Assembly: GCA_006937955.1 (NCBI GenBank) | Contig: SSNP01000025.1 | Coordinates: 3,483,508-3,547,507 of the forward strand | Length of the DNA stretch: 64,000 nt | Direction: 5' to 3' | Source of the DNA: Pachypanchax playfairii | Lineage: Eukaryota; Chordata; Actinopteri; Cyprinodontiformes; Aplocheilidae | Part shown: positions 1 to 13,128 of the stretch, piece after piece | How positions within the stretch are numbered: position 1 is the first letter of the stretch | Layout of the letters: every line of letters starts with the position of its first letter | Notes under the pieces: generated by a model | The model's input: only the letters and a program-made list of their open reading frames with translations | Told to the model about the DNA's origin: nothing | Databases searched by the model: none | Made by a program: the position numbers and the translations under genes

Positions 1-600
1 TCATTATCTGGTTCCACACAATGAAGCATCAACAGTGTTTTTACGTCTTTCTGTGTCTCTTCCACTTTCTCTGTTGAACCTGTTGATAACACGCTGAGCT
101 CAGTAGCCACTTGAGAACTTCCTGTTTTTAAACCTCTTGATGTCGAGGTGTTGATCAGCTGGTCTTGGTCACATGACGTGAACAGCATGATGAAGCTGTT
201 TACATACCAACTCTGATTGGTTCATGGATCAAACAGCTGATGTGAATTTATCTGTTAATCTCCTTGTTAGAGAAAAAGTTGTGTAAAAAGTTCTGAAACA
301 CTGAACAGCCGGATATGTGCGTTCAAAAGGTCACATGAAGGTCACCTGGAAAGGTCATAGTACATTTTAAGTTTATTCTAGAATTTTACCCGAAAGCCGA
401 TTATCCCACACTTTTTGTGAGCAGTTAATTTAGTCAAAATTTAGATGATGTTCACTTTGAAACAACCTGCAGACTTTTAGTTTCATGATGTAAATCATTA
501 AAACTTTATCCATCTAAAACAGCTCCTGCTAAAATCTATTTGTTGACATTTTTAGTCCCAAATGGATAACTGCTAAAAAAGTCCTGTCCTTCCTCCTCAG
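1..600. other. Intron or upstream sequence of the IL17RD-like gene
   Basis: No convincing coding exon or signal peptide is visible. The segment ends in a pyrimidine-rich tract and AG at 599-600, the acceptor of the first recognised receptor exon, so at least its right part is intronic. Confidence 0.6.
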
Positions 601-3600
601 GCTGTATTCCCAGGCCCTGCTCGGAGCTTCTGGGAGATGAAGACCCTCAGATCTGCCAGCACTTCGTTCAAGCACCAGATGATGTGAAGATTGAGTTTGT
701 ACATGAGCTAAACCCCAAATCTGAAACCATCGTTGTTTCCTGGAAGCCCAGTCACTACGGTGTGTTCAAACAAGCTTCAAATAAATATGCAGATTGAAAA
801 AAACTAAACCTTCAAACATAAGTTTATTTCTGCTTTCCTTCTTTCTTTCATTTTGTAATAAAAATATTTTACAAAATGTATATATAAAAGGTTCAATTTT
901 CTGCAGCCTGGACCAGAAACAAGCAGGTATGGAAAAGGATGGTTTCAGGTTCAATTTTCTTAGAAGCTGTTTTACAAGTTTATCTTCAAAGTTACTATAA
1001 AAACTTTTGGCATGCACTAAAACAGAAGCTGAGATAATGCAGTAGCAAACAGACAGACTCACCAGTTTTGCAGGAAACAAATTAAAAAAAAAAAAAAAAC
1101 AGCCTTCATCTGAGAAGTTAGTTTGGAGTCTCGATAAAAATCTAGATTTTTTTTAGATATCCACTGAGAATCAAAGCATGAAAACACAACCTGGTGTGTA
1201 AAATAAGTCTCTTTTTTGATATTTTTGTGCTTCCTGTAGGAATCGCCTTCTTACGAGGCTTTCAAGTGTCCCTCCAGGCTTTGGGAAGTCTCAGTGTCGC
1301 GTGTCAGCTGTTCCTCTTCCATCGGAACATCTCCCTCTCTGCCTCTCATGCACAAACAGTAAGAAAAGTAGCTCAGCATGGCTTCATGCATTAACAGTGT
1401 TGACTACAACAACTTTCTCCATGTCGCAGATCTCTTTTTGCTTTTTTGTCATACCTGAATCGTCAGTTTTTAAATAATAATCTCATTTCTTAAGTGAGAT
1501 ATCTATCCAAACCAACCTAGTTCCCTATTCAAGAACACATGAGGAACAAAGTAAATAATAACCTCTTAGTCTGGAAAGAGTTACAAACCCATCACTCGGG
1601 CTTTGGGACTTGAACGAACCGCAGCAAGGGGGGCACGGGACAGAGGTTAACCTTCCCAGGAGCACAATGGCTGCTCCTTCTAAGATGTAACGAAGAACCC
1701 AGAACATCTAAAACACGGAGCACAACAGATTACCCCCCGGGGATAATAAAGTTTACCTTGACCAAATAGATATATCAGATATGATACATTGATTTATACA
1801 TCTCCTCCCATCATGAGAGAAAATTAAATATGTTTCAAAGAGACACAAAAGCAAACTTGTTATTGAGTAAATCATTTTTCACACAACTGTATATGAGCAC
1901 GTCCGTCTTAGAATTAAACTGGAAACTATGCACAGGTAGAAATATGCCCTCGTCATCAGTATCACTGCATTCTTTACAGGTGTACAAGTCAGACCCTTTT
2001 ACCGGCCTCTCCTTGGGATCCCAGTATGCAGTGACTGTCATGGCCCTGCCTGTTCCTGAGCAGTGGGATAAGTTCTACCACAGCAAGTTCTTCTCCACTC
2101 GCTGTAAGACCCCGTGAATCAGCTTCATCTTAGACTGAAGTGTCTGTAGCTGCTTCAGTGGATGTGATTCATTTGTTCTTTTTCTTTGTGCATCAGTCAA
2201 GTGTGAAAACTGATTTTTTATGTGCGTTCTGGTTTTTCAGCATGTGCAGAGAAGAACGGACTGGAGAACTGCAAACAAGGTGAGAAAACTATCTACCATG
2301 TAGTAAAATCATCATATGAACCATCAATTTTAAGTCATTTTCCTGTGATTTGGTAAAAGACTGGTACCCAAAACATATTGAGATCCAGCAGGAAGGTTCC
2401 GTCATCACTGTGACTTTTAACTTGGCTCCACCGAACCTCGGGATCCAAAGCTACTTCTCTCTGTGTTACGCAAACGGCATGAAGCAATACACAGATATAA
2501 AACCTGTAAGTGTTTTCATTTCATTATAAAAGTACATGGAGACAGCTGATCAGCTGACAGCAAGTCTGGAGGTCATTTCAATGTCACTGTTTCTTTTCAG
2601 TGTCTTGTAAACGCAGAGATTATTACTGATACATTTAACCTCCGCAAGCAGGTTTGGATTTTGTTAGCTTATTTATTGGCTCGTCTGTTTATTATTATAT
2701 AAGAATAACTTATTAACAGCTGATTAGATTTTGATCCAGATTCTTGTCTGTACTAAGAAATGTTCTGAAGACGTCTTTATAATTGCGAAAACATATTATA
2801 AAGGAAATGAGCTGCTTTGCAGAGATCTGCGTTTTCCGTGTGTTTTCACCCTGTTTTTTTCTAAAATCCAACAAAAATCTTGGATTTAGTTTTTTGACTT
2901 ACCAGATGAATATCAATCCAAGATAAATAAACAACAATCCAAAATAGTAAAAAATACTAGAAAGATTATTGTGATTCTCAATAAAGGAACCTTCAATGTG
3001 GAAATAAAGGAAACAAAATACAAAATTCATTTCTAACAATTAAGAAAAATCCCTTTAAACATGAACTATGTTATTTTCTGTCTACAGAAGCAGGAAACAG
3101 TTTTTTTTTTAACTAAAGAGAACTGCTTTGTTTTAATAGATTGACTGTTCAAAACTGCTAGAAACAATATAATTACTGTATTAATGAATAATGTGATTTT
3201 ATTTAGGATCCCTACAAAAACAAAACATACCACAGCTACCAGCTGAATGGCCTTCAAGAAGGAACCAACTACACCTGTGAGGTAAAGTGAGATTTTTCTT
3301 ACCTTTGACTGTTTTAATTAAAACGTTTAGTCCAGGACAGGAACTTAAACACTAAACACTGACCATAATGTTGAATATGAAAGGAAAAAAAAGTACATTA
3401 TGAGTAAAATTGAATAAAACACTATAAAATAAACAAATGTATTAGTATTCTGATCAAATATAAACTGAGTAACATCTAAAACATGCAGGATAGTGGCCCC
3501 TGTGGCCTGGGGACACCCCTGATTTAAAGCCTTAAAACAAATAAAATAAATTTTAAAGAGGCCCTTCCATTAAAAACAGTTTTTCTGAGGTTTCTGTTGA

Positions 3601-6600
3601 ATATTTTAGCTCCACAGGTGTTCTTACCTTCATAGTGGGTGTGAAAACAGGTCAACAACTTCTCTTTCAGTTTTTATCTCTCAAACTACGCAGGTGGCGA
3701 TAACACCCGATTTCTCCCAAGTCCGAATGGCTTGTATCTGTTTCGTCACAACTCCTTTGGTTGTTAGAATTCGGCAGGTCCCGCAGTTGAAACCACGCCT
3801 AGCATGCTGCTGGCTAAAAGTTATAGCACAAGACGTAACAAAAAGGAAGACACAACGTTTGACGTTTCCATGCGCAACGTATACCTTGCTCTGATAGGCT
3901 AGTTTGTTTGTAGTCCAGCAAATCCGAATAATGAATATGCCGAATTTTAATGCTTTAATGTTTCCTGATGTTTTTTTAGATATCAAATGTTTCATATTAC
4001 TGGTTAATACTTAAGAAATAACCACACATTTGTATGAAATGGCCTCTTTAAATGAACTCTAAAAGTCTCCAGCATAATCTCTGAGATCAAACCCATCAAA
4101 TATATTAACTAGACATCCAAACAAGATTCCATCCAAAACAAAATAAACACCTCATGGTGGATCCCGTATGAGATTTAAGTCCCGCCCCTCCATATAAACA
4201 GATGGGACCCAATAAAAGAATTCATGTGTTTACTTTTGTTGATTCATGTAATTTTTGCCTTTCAGCTTTTTTCAGACGTTATTAGTTTTTCATGTGTTGT
4301 TATAATTAGTCATCTGATGTGAGTGAGTAGGCAGGACTTTCATACAGACTCTGATTTCAAAAACTCGACTTGACGGTGCCTGTATCAGTTTTCAACAGAG
4401 AAGGAAGGCGACATGTTTCTTCTTTACTCTACAGACTTTGGTTATGTGTATATCTGTGTATATATATATGATCATGAATATTGACATTCAGTTAATATTT
4501 GTGTTTCTGATTTAAAATTTCAGAGGACAGAAATTCTGAACTTCAGATTTTAACCTGTTTTCTCTCTGACAGATTGCAGCTAATGAAGTAGACGCAGTGA
4601 GAAAAATCTTCAGTGTTCATGTCATGAGCACTCAGAAAGGTAGAGGTTAGTGCTTCTTCTCCACTTCTATACGACTTTCTAAATGTTTCCAAACTTTATT
4701 TACCTTTTCTCATAAAAGAACATGTCCTTAACAGTGACTTTAGCTGTCAGTTTAAAGTGTTTCAAGATTAACTAACCCCCAAATCAACTTATTTTGCTGA
4801 TAAACAGTATGAATGAGTGTCTGGTGGTCCTGTCTATGTGTCTGGTATTATTTTTGGTATTTTAGCACATTTTAATTAACAATTAACTTTTTATTAACTA
4901 TAAATTTTCTACCAAAAACTGTTATTCGAGCGCCCTCTTCAGGTTAAAACGTTACACTGCAACGTTTTTGATTGAGTGAAAAAAAAAAAGATTTTTTGCA
5001 CATTACTGAATGGTATGAATGAATATACTCTTCATGCTGAGATACTATGATTTATACCTTGGGCACCTCACTAAAACACACATTTTCTGTTGCGTACAAT
5101 GAGGTACAGCAGCCATGTGCAGCTGCTCCTGTTAAGGCGGGCTGAAGTTAAATTTATCTTTGGCTAACAACAATGTACCACTCAGAGAAGAGCCCTATTC
5201 TATGCCATAATTACGAGGTTGAGAAACTATGAAAGGTCATTAAAGATGATTCATGACCTTGTGTGAAATACTGCTGGAAGTTACTTGTTTTTTTTATACG
5301 ACGTGAGATTACCTTTCTGTTTTACCGCTCTATTACTTACTAAAACTCTATATTAATGCAGGCGATTATTCTGGGATGGTGAAAATTGGAAAAGGTGATA
5401 AATGTAAATTGTTTTAGAGCTGCTGCATTTCCTCTGAATCGCCACTCTGTGCTACTACTGAAATGATCTTTTATTTCTGAGCAGCCCAAAACAAGACATG
5501 GACATGTGAACAGTTCTTAAAGAGTTGGTCATTATACGCTTAAATTATAAGTAGAAAAAGAAAAATATCTGAAGGACATCTGATTACATCTCCTCCATCA
5601 GCAGAAGAGGCTTCTGAACCCCTGTCCTTAGCTGTTGTGTTACTTCTGTGTCTGGCTGTGGTGGTCATACTTGGACTATTATTGGCTTCTCTCATCTGCT
5701 TGAGGCCCAAGATAAGAAAGAAGAAAACTGACATAAAACCAGGTGAAAATAGAAACAAAACAGTCCAAAAAATGTTATTTTCCAGTTTGCAGTTCTGTTA
5801 CTTTTAATAGCTCTACTTCTGCTCTTCCACACAGAAATTATTAGGCTGCATGAAGAGAATGGAACAAAAGGAGAAGTGGTGTCATTTGCTGGAGTCAGGG
5901 GGACCCCTCCACGCCTTCTGATTTGCTACAGTAGCTATGATGGCCCCTCTCATGTTAAAGCCGTTATGCAGTTAGGTGCCTTCATACAGAAGCACATGGC
6001 AACTCAGGTATTCAGATAATAGCTGCAGCATTTTCTTTCATTTGTGCAAGATTACTATGTGAGATCTGCATGGAGACATCCTGGAAGTCATGTTCCCATC
6101 AGACTTTTCATGTTTGTTTTTTAAAGGTGTGCTTGGACCTCTGGGACTCTCTGAATACAGCTGAGGAGGGCAATATGTCCTGGTACCTTCGGCAGATCCA
6201 GCAGAGCGACTTTGTCATGGTGTTATGTTCTCCAGGCTTTAGGCAAACGCAAGATCCTACAGACCCAAAGAGAAATGGTGAAAATGAGGAGTTACCAGAT
6301 TTAAACTCAAATTCCTACACTTCTGAAGCAGTCCTTCGAATTATTGGTGAAGAGGTGGGCCAAGCCAAAGCCAGGGGCCAGGATCTGTCCAAATACATGG
6401 CAGCCATTTTTGAGTACTCTGAGGAAACGGACATTCCTATTGAGCTGAGACTTGTTTCTCACTACAAACTGACAAATGACTTACCGCTGCTGTTCTCCCA
6501 TCTTCATGGTGTGGCCCTGCATAGACCAGGCACTTACCTGAAGATAAACCACATCACAGAGGAGGGCTTCACCACTGTACCAGCTGGAGCTGCTCTGCAG

Positions 6601-6645
6601 AGGGCAATTCATGAGGCTGGAGAGACCATAAGGGCAAACAGATAG
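601..6645 (+). CDS. Interleukin-17 receptor D-like (SEFIR) receptor, 5' end missing
   Basis: Single-pass cytokine receptor of the IL-17 receptor family; the SEFIR domain normally recruits SEFIR adaptors at the plasma membrane. Exons read by me: 601-759, 1240-1358, 1980-2103, 2241-2279, 2360-2505, 3207-3281, 4573-4639, optional 5362-5394, 5605-5742, 5835-6007, 6127-6645 (stop TAG 6643-6645). All have GT-AG borders and phases agree. The first six or seven exons encode a Cys-containing FN3-like ectodomain (WKPSHYGIAFLRGF aligns with the equivalent IL17RD stretch, as does FFSTRSCAEKNGLENCK). The exon at 5605 holds one hydrophobic helix followed by basic KIRKKK. SEFIR starts at LLICYSSYDG and continues with CLDLWDS and FVMVLCSPGF. 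The protein stops soon after the SEFIR domain, whereas vertebrate IL17RD has a cytoplasmic tail of roughly 200 residues. The signal peptide and first exons lie before base 1 or were not recognised. Assignment to IL17RD rather than RA/RB/RC rests on remembered alignments. Confidence 0.85.
1568..1762 (+). repeat. LINE-like 3' tail remnant
   Basis: Within an intron of the receptor gene. It ends in a CCCCCCGGGGATAATAAAG-type tail (about 1733-1751), the form commonly seen at 3' ends of fish non-LTR elements. A similar tail occurs at about 15283-15325. The left boundary is a guess from the change in composition. Confidence 0.45.
3552..4052. mobile_element. MITE with 12-bp perfect terminal inverted repeats (TTAA target type)
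   Basis: The left end TTTAAAGAGGCC (3552-3563) and the right end GGCCTCTTTAAA (4041-4052) are exact reverse complements. Read as a TTAA target duplication plus an AGAGGCC terminal repeat, this fits piggyBac-like or Kolobok-like non-autonomous elements. The interior has no transposase. It lies in the intron between receptor exons 3207-3281 and 4573-4639. Confidence 0.6.
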
Positions 6646-7472
6646 TAGACAGAGGAAAGACTGAGCAAATAGAGAGAATCTTTAAACTATGCTATCATTG
6701 TAGTTCTCATGTCCAATCAGGAGGCTGGTTGATCTTTAGATAGACTTAACACTATTGTGTGTAAAACCCATTATTATGCCTGAATGGGCAAAAACATACA
6801 AATACATTTTCACTGTATTCAAAGTCTGTTGAAAAGTTGCTATGACTTTACACTAAAAAAAACATTATGCATTAACAACTATTAGTCAGCAAATATACGT
6901 TTTGAAAATGATTGTTTCAAAACACAAAAGTATTACATATTTGTAATAATTACACTCAAATTTTTGAGGATGAAGAAATCCAACTCCACCTGTATTTTTA
7001 AACTTGTGATATGAATTTGTATTTGTATTTGCACTTGTACATTATTTCTGCACTTAATAAAATGTACGTAATAAAATAACACGTTTCTTTGTGTACTCAA
7101 AATTTAATAAAGGCGCACAAAACGCAAGTTTTTTTCTGTCCTCCGTTTTTTTTTTATTTTGCCGATGTTGTAAAGGTTGCCAGACCGGAATTAAAACTGG
7201 TTTTGGTGTTTGTTCACAATATCGTCAAATTCATTTGCATAAAATCAACTCTGAAATTATAACTTGGTAAATAACTAGTTTAGTATCAGTTACAAGTACA
7301 ATTTACATATTTTTACAAGTTAGTAGGTTTGAAAACCTACACAAAACCTTACCAGAAGAGCTTGAGCAGGGTGTTTTTCTGTTTTACTTGAGTGACAGAA
7401 TCTGGCAACTCGATCAGCGCAGCGTCACTAGTGCAAGTTCCTGTAAGTCTCTCTGACCGGCAGCGTGGAAAG
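6646..7472. other. IL17RD-like 3' UTR and sars1 promoter region
   Basis: The left half is the AT-rich 3' UTR of the receptor. An ETS-type ACCGGAA motif lies at 7184-7190. The last 100 bases before the sars1 start are richer in GC and CpG and probably hold its transcription start. No TATA box was seen close to the gene. No other gene is visible. Confidence 0.55.
7056..7061 (+). terminator. Poly(A) signal of the IL17RD-like gene
   Basis: AATAAA about 410 bases after the stop codon, followed by a T/GT-rich stretch. It is the first canonical hexamer in a plausible 3' UTR; another lies at about 7105. Confidence 0.55.
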
Positions 7473-10400
7473 ATGGTGCTTGATTTAGACCTTTTTCGGA
7501 CCGACAAAGGCGGCGATCCAGAAGTCATCCGTGAGACTCAGAGAAAGCGGTTTAAAGATGTAACTCTGGTTGATAAACTAGTTGCCGCAGACACGGAGTG
7601 GAGAAAATGTAAGCGTCTCAGTAGTTTTACTCTTAGCAGCTATAACGTTAGCGTTGTGGCTAATGATGCTAACATTAGTGCAGTTCTTACAGAACCACAC
7701 AATGTGTTTGACAGTGCAAATAAATCTAACCTTTAAAATTACAATTTATTCAGTAGTAAAGCAGCAGCTTAGAAGTGGATACGGAAATGTTTGTGTTATT
7801 TAAGAGACGGACACTAGCATGCAGCTAGGCTAATGTTAGCATAGCCTCTTCAAATCAATACAGTTGATCCATATGGTTTTCCTTTGGAACCAATAAATGC
7901 CCCTTAAGATCTGTTTTTTTGGTAGATGTTTGACCTAAGTTGTTTGTCTCTTCCTGCAGTTTATAAAGATGTATAAAATAGTGGTTGGCAACGTGGGTTA
8001 GCTTGAAATCTCAAAATCTGATGCAATTCCAGTCAGCATCAGGTACACCTCGCCCTGCAGTGCCACCACGGAGACTTTATTTTAACTCTTCATGTTCACC
8101 AGTCATTTTTGCAATGTTTGTTGAAACCAAACCGTACAAACGTAACTAATCATAAAATATTGTTTAATTTCTTTGCCTGCTGATCACTGCTGTCACCAGC
8201 TGATGCAACTGACACACAATCCCAAAATGGAGTGACTGACAAATGTTCCCTTTGACAGGCCGCTTTACTGCAGACAACCTCAACAAACTGAAGAACCTCT
8301 GCAGCAAGAGCATTGGGGAGAAAATGAAGGTACAGAGACAAAATGACATCCATGTTTTAACGGGGAGCTTTGTATGACCTTAAATCAATAATAGCGTTGT
8401 GCCATTGTTGATTTTTGATCAGGTGGGTCATGCTAACCTTAAGTAACTATATATTGTAGATGTTATAGGGACTTGCACATTTTAAAGAGGTATTTGCTTC
8501 ATATGCGAGGTAAAACATCTTAAGTCTGTGTGCCTCTATATGTAAACATTTAGGAGTATTTGATCGCTGTCCAGATTAAAGAGGCTTGGATTTTCAATTG
8601 TGTATCTTACACATAATCTTGTTGTGAATGCAGAGGAAAGAACCTGTTGGAGAGGATGAGTCTGTACCAGAGGAAGCACAAAACCTGGAGACTCTAACAC
8701 CTGAGACACTATCGGTATGAATATAAGGTTTCCTTTCACATTATTTCTGCCTCAGCTGTTTCTTATGTGTCTTCTTTTTGTTGTTTTTTTTTCTGGTCCA
8801 GGCTCTGACAGTTACACAGATCAAGAAGGTGCGATTGCTTGTGGATGAAGCTGTGGAGAAAACTGACAGTGAGAGGATAAAACTGGAGGCAGAGAGGTTT
8901 GAGTACCTGAGGGAGATCGGTAACCTCCTCCACCCATCTGTACCCATCAGCAATGATGAGGTAAGTGGTTCAGTACCGAACGATGACTCAGGAGACCAAG
9001 ATGGAAAAAATTTCTCCTTTATCATACTTAATAAGCATGAATTTATACACTCAGATAGTGAAAGTGATTCCTTTGTTTTATACTTTAGTTCTTCAGAAAA
9101 AAACCTACATAGAAACAAGTCCAGATACAAGAATATTTTTTATCATTTATTAAATATTTTATTTTTAACACTAGTTCCATCTGAGAAGTTGCTTCTTTCT
9201 TGTCACAATATTTACCACAAAGCCAACAATCAATTAGCAAAGTAAATCCAAAATAAAACTTTTGTTATGAAAAAAAAGAAAAAATCTTTATCTTTTTATC
9301 CTGCCAGGATGTCGACAACAAGGTGGAGCGTACCTGGGGTGACTGCAGCGTCCAGAAGAAGTATTCCCATGTCGACCTGGTGGTCATGATCGATGGGTTT
9401 GATGGAGAGAGGGGGGCCATTGTAGCTGGGAGCAGAGGTTACTTTCTGAAGGTGACTTTATTTATGTAAACAAACATGAAAATGCCCTTCTGTCTCTAGA
9501 TACCCCTAAAATACATGGTCCAAACTTTAAACGGCTGAAAACAGGAATGAATGGAGCTAATGTTTGAAATTGGGACCTATAGGTACATAAAACAGCTGCT
9601 GAGGGGTTTCTTCTCCTGTGTTGTCTTCAGGGCCCCCTGGTGTTCCTGGAACAGGCTCTTATCAACTATGCCTTAAGGATCCTCCACAGCAAGAACTACA
9701 CCATGTTGTACACTCCGTTCTTCATGAGGAAAGAAGTCATGCAGGAAGTGGCCCAGCTCAGCCAGTTTGACGAAGAGCTTTACAAGGTTTGTCAGTGTAG
9801 CTTCAAACAAAGTGTTGTGTTGACTGCTGCCTCTCGCAGCTCTGATCAGTATATTAATGATAAATAATGATATTAATGATAAATTATTGCTTTATATGGT
9901 CGTTAACCAGCCAGGTTAGTGCAGTATGTAAGAAGTTGGGCGTCATGTCTGTGGAATATCTGTGTAGTTGCACCCCCTGGAGGCCTAAACCAATAACTAC
10001 ATGTTACCTTGAAACAGCAAAGATTTGCAGGTTTTTGCTGCTTGAAAGTGAATCAAGCAATTATATAATGTTTTTACTGGTTTCAGATCAGCAGCATTAT
10101 TTAGAAAAGCTTTTAGATTTTGAGAAGAAAGACTCCCAACGAAGCCATCGCAGTAAACACGCAGCCCGCCCAAAGGGCCTGAGCTTCTATATCCAGATAT
10201 ATATTATCTAAGTAAATCTCCAGATAATGTATTTATCATTATTTATTTATTCATGTGTCATGTTAGGAGCTTGATTTACATTTTTTTTCTGCAAAACAAA
10301 AAAAATCTGCAACACATCACAGCTATCAAGTGATTTCATTTTTGAATACTTTATTAAATGAAGTATTAGATTCTTGGATGTGTAATTCCTCTGTAGGTAA

Positions 10401-11411
10401 CATCTTTTTATTTTATTAATTTCTATTTACTGTATGTATTCTACCTGTAAGGAACCTCTGGGCTGTTATAAATACGAGCTGTCGTTGCCAGAACGCAGAT
10501 CTCAGGTTCACAGAGTTGAACAAGAAAGCAACTACAACAGCTGACCTGCAGTCTATTGTTTACTGATCGCGATATAAAAGAACAGTTTTTTCTCTGTTAA
10601 GCAACATGAGTAGAAGATGGAGGGTCAAGTTGTGCGACATTTATTTGAGGTGTGAACTGTGACTCAGCACCTCTAAAGCTTGATCTTCTCCAGTGGTATT
10701 TTTCCTCTGAAGTGACACAACATTCAAATCAAACATCCAGATTGTGAAGAAGCCGCATCCTGATGACTTAGATGGATTGTTGATAACATACACTTGTTGA
10801 TAATCTCTTGACATTTTGATCACGGCAGCCTGTGGATTGTAAACAAACATCTTCTTATCGTCTCACTTTTCCCTCAGGTGATCGGTAAGGGCAGCGAGAA
10901 GTCAGACGACAGCTCCATAGATGAGAAATACCTCATCGCCACCTCCGAGCAGCCAATCGCAGCATTCCTGAGGGAGGAGTGGCTCAAACCCGAGGACCTG
11001 CCAATCCGCTACGCTGGCATCTCCACCTGCTTCAGGCAGGAAGTGGGCTCCCATGGGCGAGACACCCGTGGAATCTTCAGGGTGCATCAATTTGAGAAGG
11101 TAGTGCAAAAATGGAACTTTATGCCCATCAGATCCTGAAATTAATGTTTAACGAAGATAATAATCACTGTGTGAGCAGCTCTGTTAAATTAAAGGAAATC
11201 TGATGGGATTTTCTTCTTGTTTATAAGTTTGAGAGAATCTTCTTGGAACTGATGTTGATGCTTCTGGCTGCAGATAGAACAGTTCATCTACGCCTCCCCT
11301 CATGACGGGAAATCATGGGAGATGTTTGATGAGATGATCGAAACAGCAGAAGAGTTCTACAAATCTCTGGGAATTCCTTATCGTATAGTAAACATTGTCT
11401 CCGGTAGGTCT

Positions 11412-11467
<56 letters not shown>

Positions 11468-13128
11468 ATGTAGTTTTATTCATCTGAAAACACTCTGTAA
11501 ACTGTTTATTTTCTCGTAGCTTGTAAACAGACCTGTCAGTTGATTTGAAACGGATCCAAACTGTCTAAACGTTACTGTATTGATTAAAATGTGTCCTATA
11601 ATTAACATAACAGAGTTACTTAAGTAAGATGTGGAAGTTTTCCCTTTTTCTTCATTGGTTTAATGGGGGAATATCTAAAGAGAACATCTGTTAGCACTAC
11701 AGCCTGTGATATTGTACATTATTAAAGCAGCAGTGTGGTTCACTTTTTGTTTCTTGGGTCAAATTCTGAAGAGATAATCTGATTTAGCTGAAACTTAAAA
11801 GATGGAACGATTCAGAAGACCCATGAAATTACTCTTATATGTTCTGAACAGTAATTAGCTGTGAAGTCATGGCATTCAAAAAGGATTTTCTTTTCTTATA
11901 AATCCTAAAAACAAAGTGATTATTGCTGCTTTTAATGAATATTTGACCCTCATCTCACCACGTGCTTCATTCTGTTCCCTGCAGGTGCCCTGAATCACGC
12001 AGCCAGTAAGAAGCTGGATCTGGAAGCCTGGTTTCCAGGTTCAGGTGCCTTCAGAGAGCTGGTCTCCTGCTCCAACTGCACCGACTATCAGGCCAGACGT
12101 CTCCGCATCCGCTACGGACAGACCAAAAAGATGATGGATAAGGTAAACAAATGGATCCTGATGATTAGATTGGCAGACTGGGATCTGATCTTTTTTAATA
12201 TGGCTTTAATTAAATAAAATCCCTCAGATGCATCTCAGACACGGTGATAAGAGTTGTTTAAATTCTTCTCATGATGAGGAAATGAGTGTTTCACTGCTGC
12301 CATGTTGATCTCATTTGCCATTAGATGCACATGACCAGCTGCACTGATTATTCTCTTTATCAGGTGATCAGATATGAAAAACTTTAAAGAGCAGTAACAT
12401 CAGTTCCAAATGGAACAATGAGAAGTCATCAGTCAGTTGTATTTAACTCATTTTTGGACCCGTGTATTACCAGACGATTTATTTTCTTTTGACTGAGAAA
12501 ACCACCTCAACATAACCTTCTGATCTTAGTTTAATGTCCTACAGATGTTTTCCTCTTCCTTTATCTGCACACACAGCGTACTTGACTCTCTTTGTGTTCT
12601 GCAGACGGAGTTTGTTCACATGTTAAATGCAACCATGTGTGCTACTACACGCGTGATGTGCGCCATTCTGGAAAACTACCAAACAGATGAAGGCATCATA
12701 GTTCCAGAGAAGCTCAGGGACTTCATGCCTCCAGGTAAGGATGGAGGACAGCGGACACACCTGCTGTTTCTCCACTTTGGCTGCTACAGAAATGTATGAT
12801 GATAATAAAAGCAGCTAAACCCAGAACTGCACTGCCCCAGTAAATAATACAACATCTTACTGTCTCAATAAATGGAAATTAGTTACCTGTAGTACTAAAG
12901 TATTTAAACACGGGGAGGGACAAACGTTCCATTAAGACGTGTCTTCATCTTCTTGTTTTTCCTCCTCTAGGTTTGACAGAGATCATTAAATTTGTCAAAC
13001 CCGCCCCCATTGATCAGGAGATGTCCAAGAAAGCAAAGAAACATGAAGGAGGGAAGAAGAAGAAGCAGGGAGGAGGAGACCAAAACCTACCCAACGCCAT
13101 GGACAGCATGTCCGTCAACGACTCATAG
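7473..13128 (+). CDS. sars1: Seryl-tRNA synthetase, cytoplasmic
   Basis: Class II aminoacyl-tRNA synthetase that charges tRNA-Ser (and tRNA-Sec) with serine in the cytosol. Exons: 7473-7608, 8259-8329, 8634-8714, 8802-8960, 9308-9451, 9631-9786, 10878-11099, 11274-11403, 11985-12142, 12605-12734, 12971-13128; total 1545 nt, 514 residues, the same length as human SARS1. The start MVLDLDLFR is in a strong context (A at -3, G at +4). The N-terminal tRNA-binding coiled-coil arm spans roughly residues 1-120. Motif 2 is FRQE at about 301-304 with GRDTRGIFRVHQFEK after it; motif 3 is around LNATMCATTR to ILENYQ (426-445). The vertebrate-specific C-terminal UNE-S extension is present, with the basic KKAKKHEGGKKKK stretch that acts as a nuclear localisation signal in vertebrates. 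Intron 8 opens with a long (CA)n tract. No key residue appears to be missing. Confidence 0.97.
11413..11462. repeat. (AC)n microsatellite at the sars1 intron 8 donor
   Basis: About 25 AC units starting nine bases after the exon end at 11403. Confidence 0.95.
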
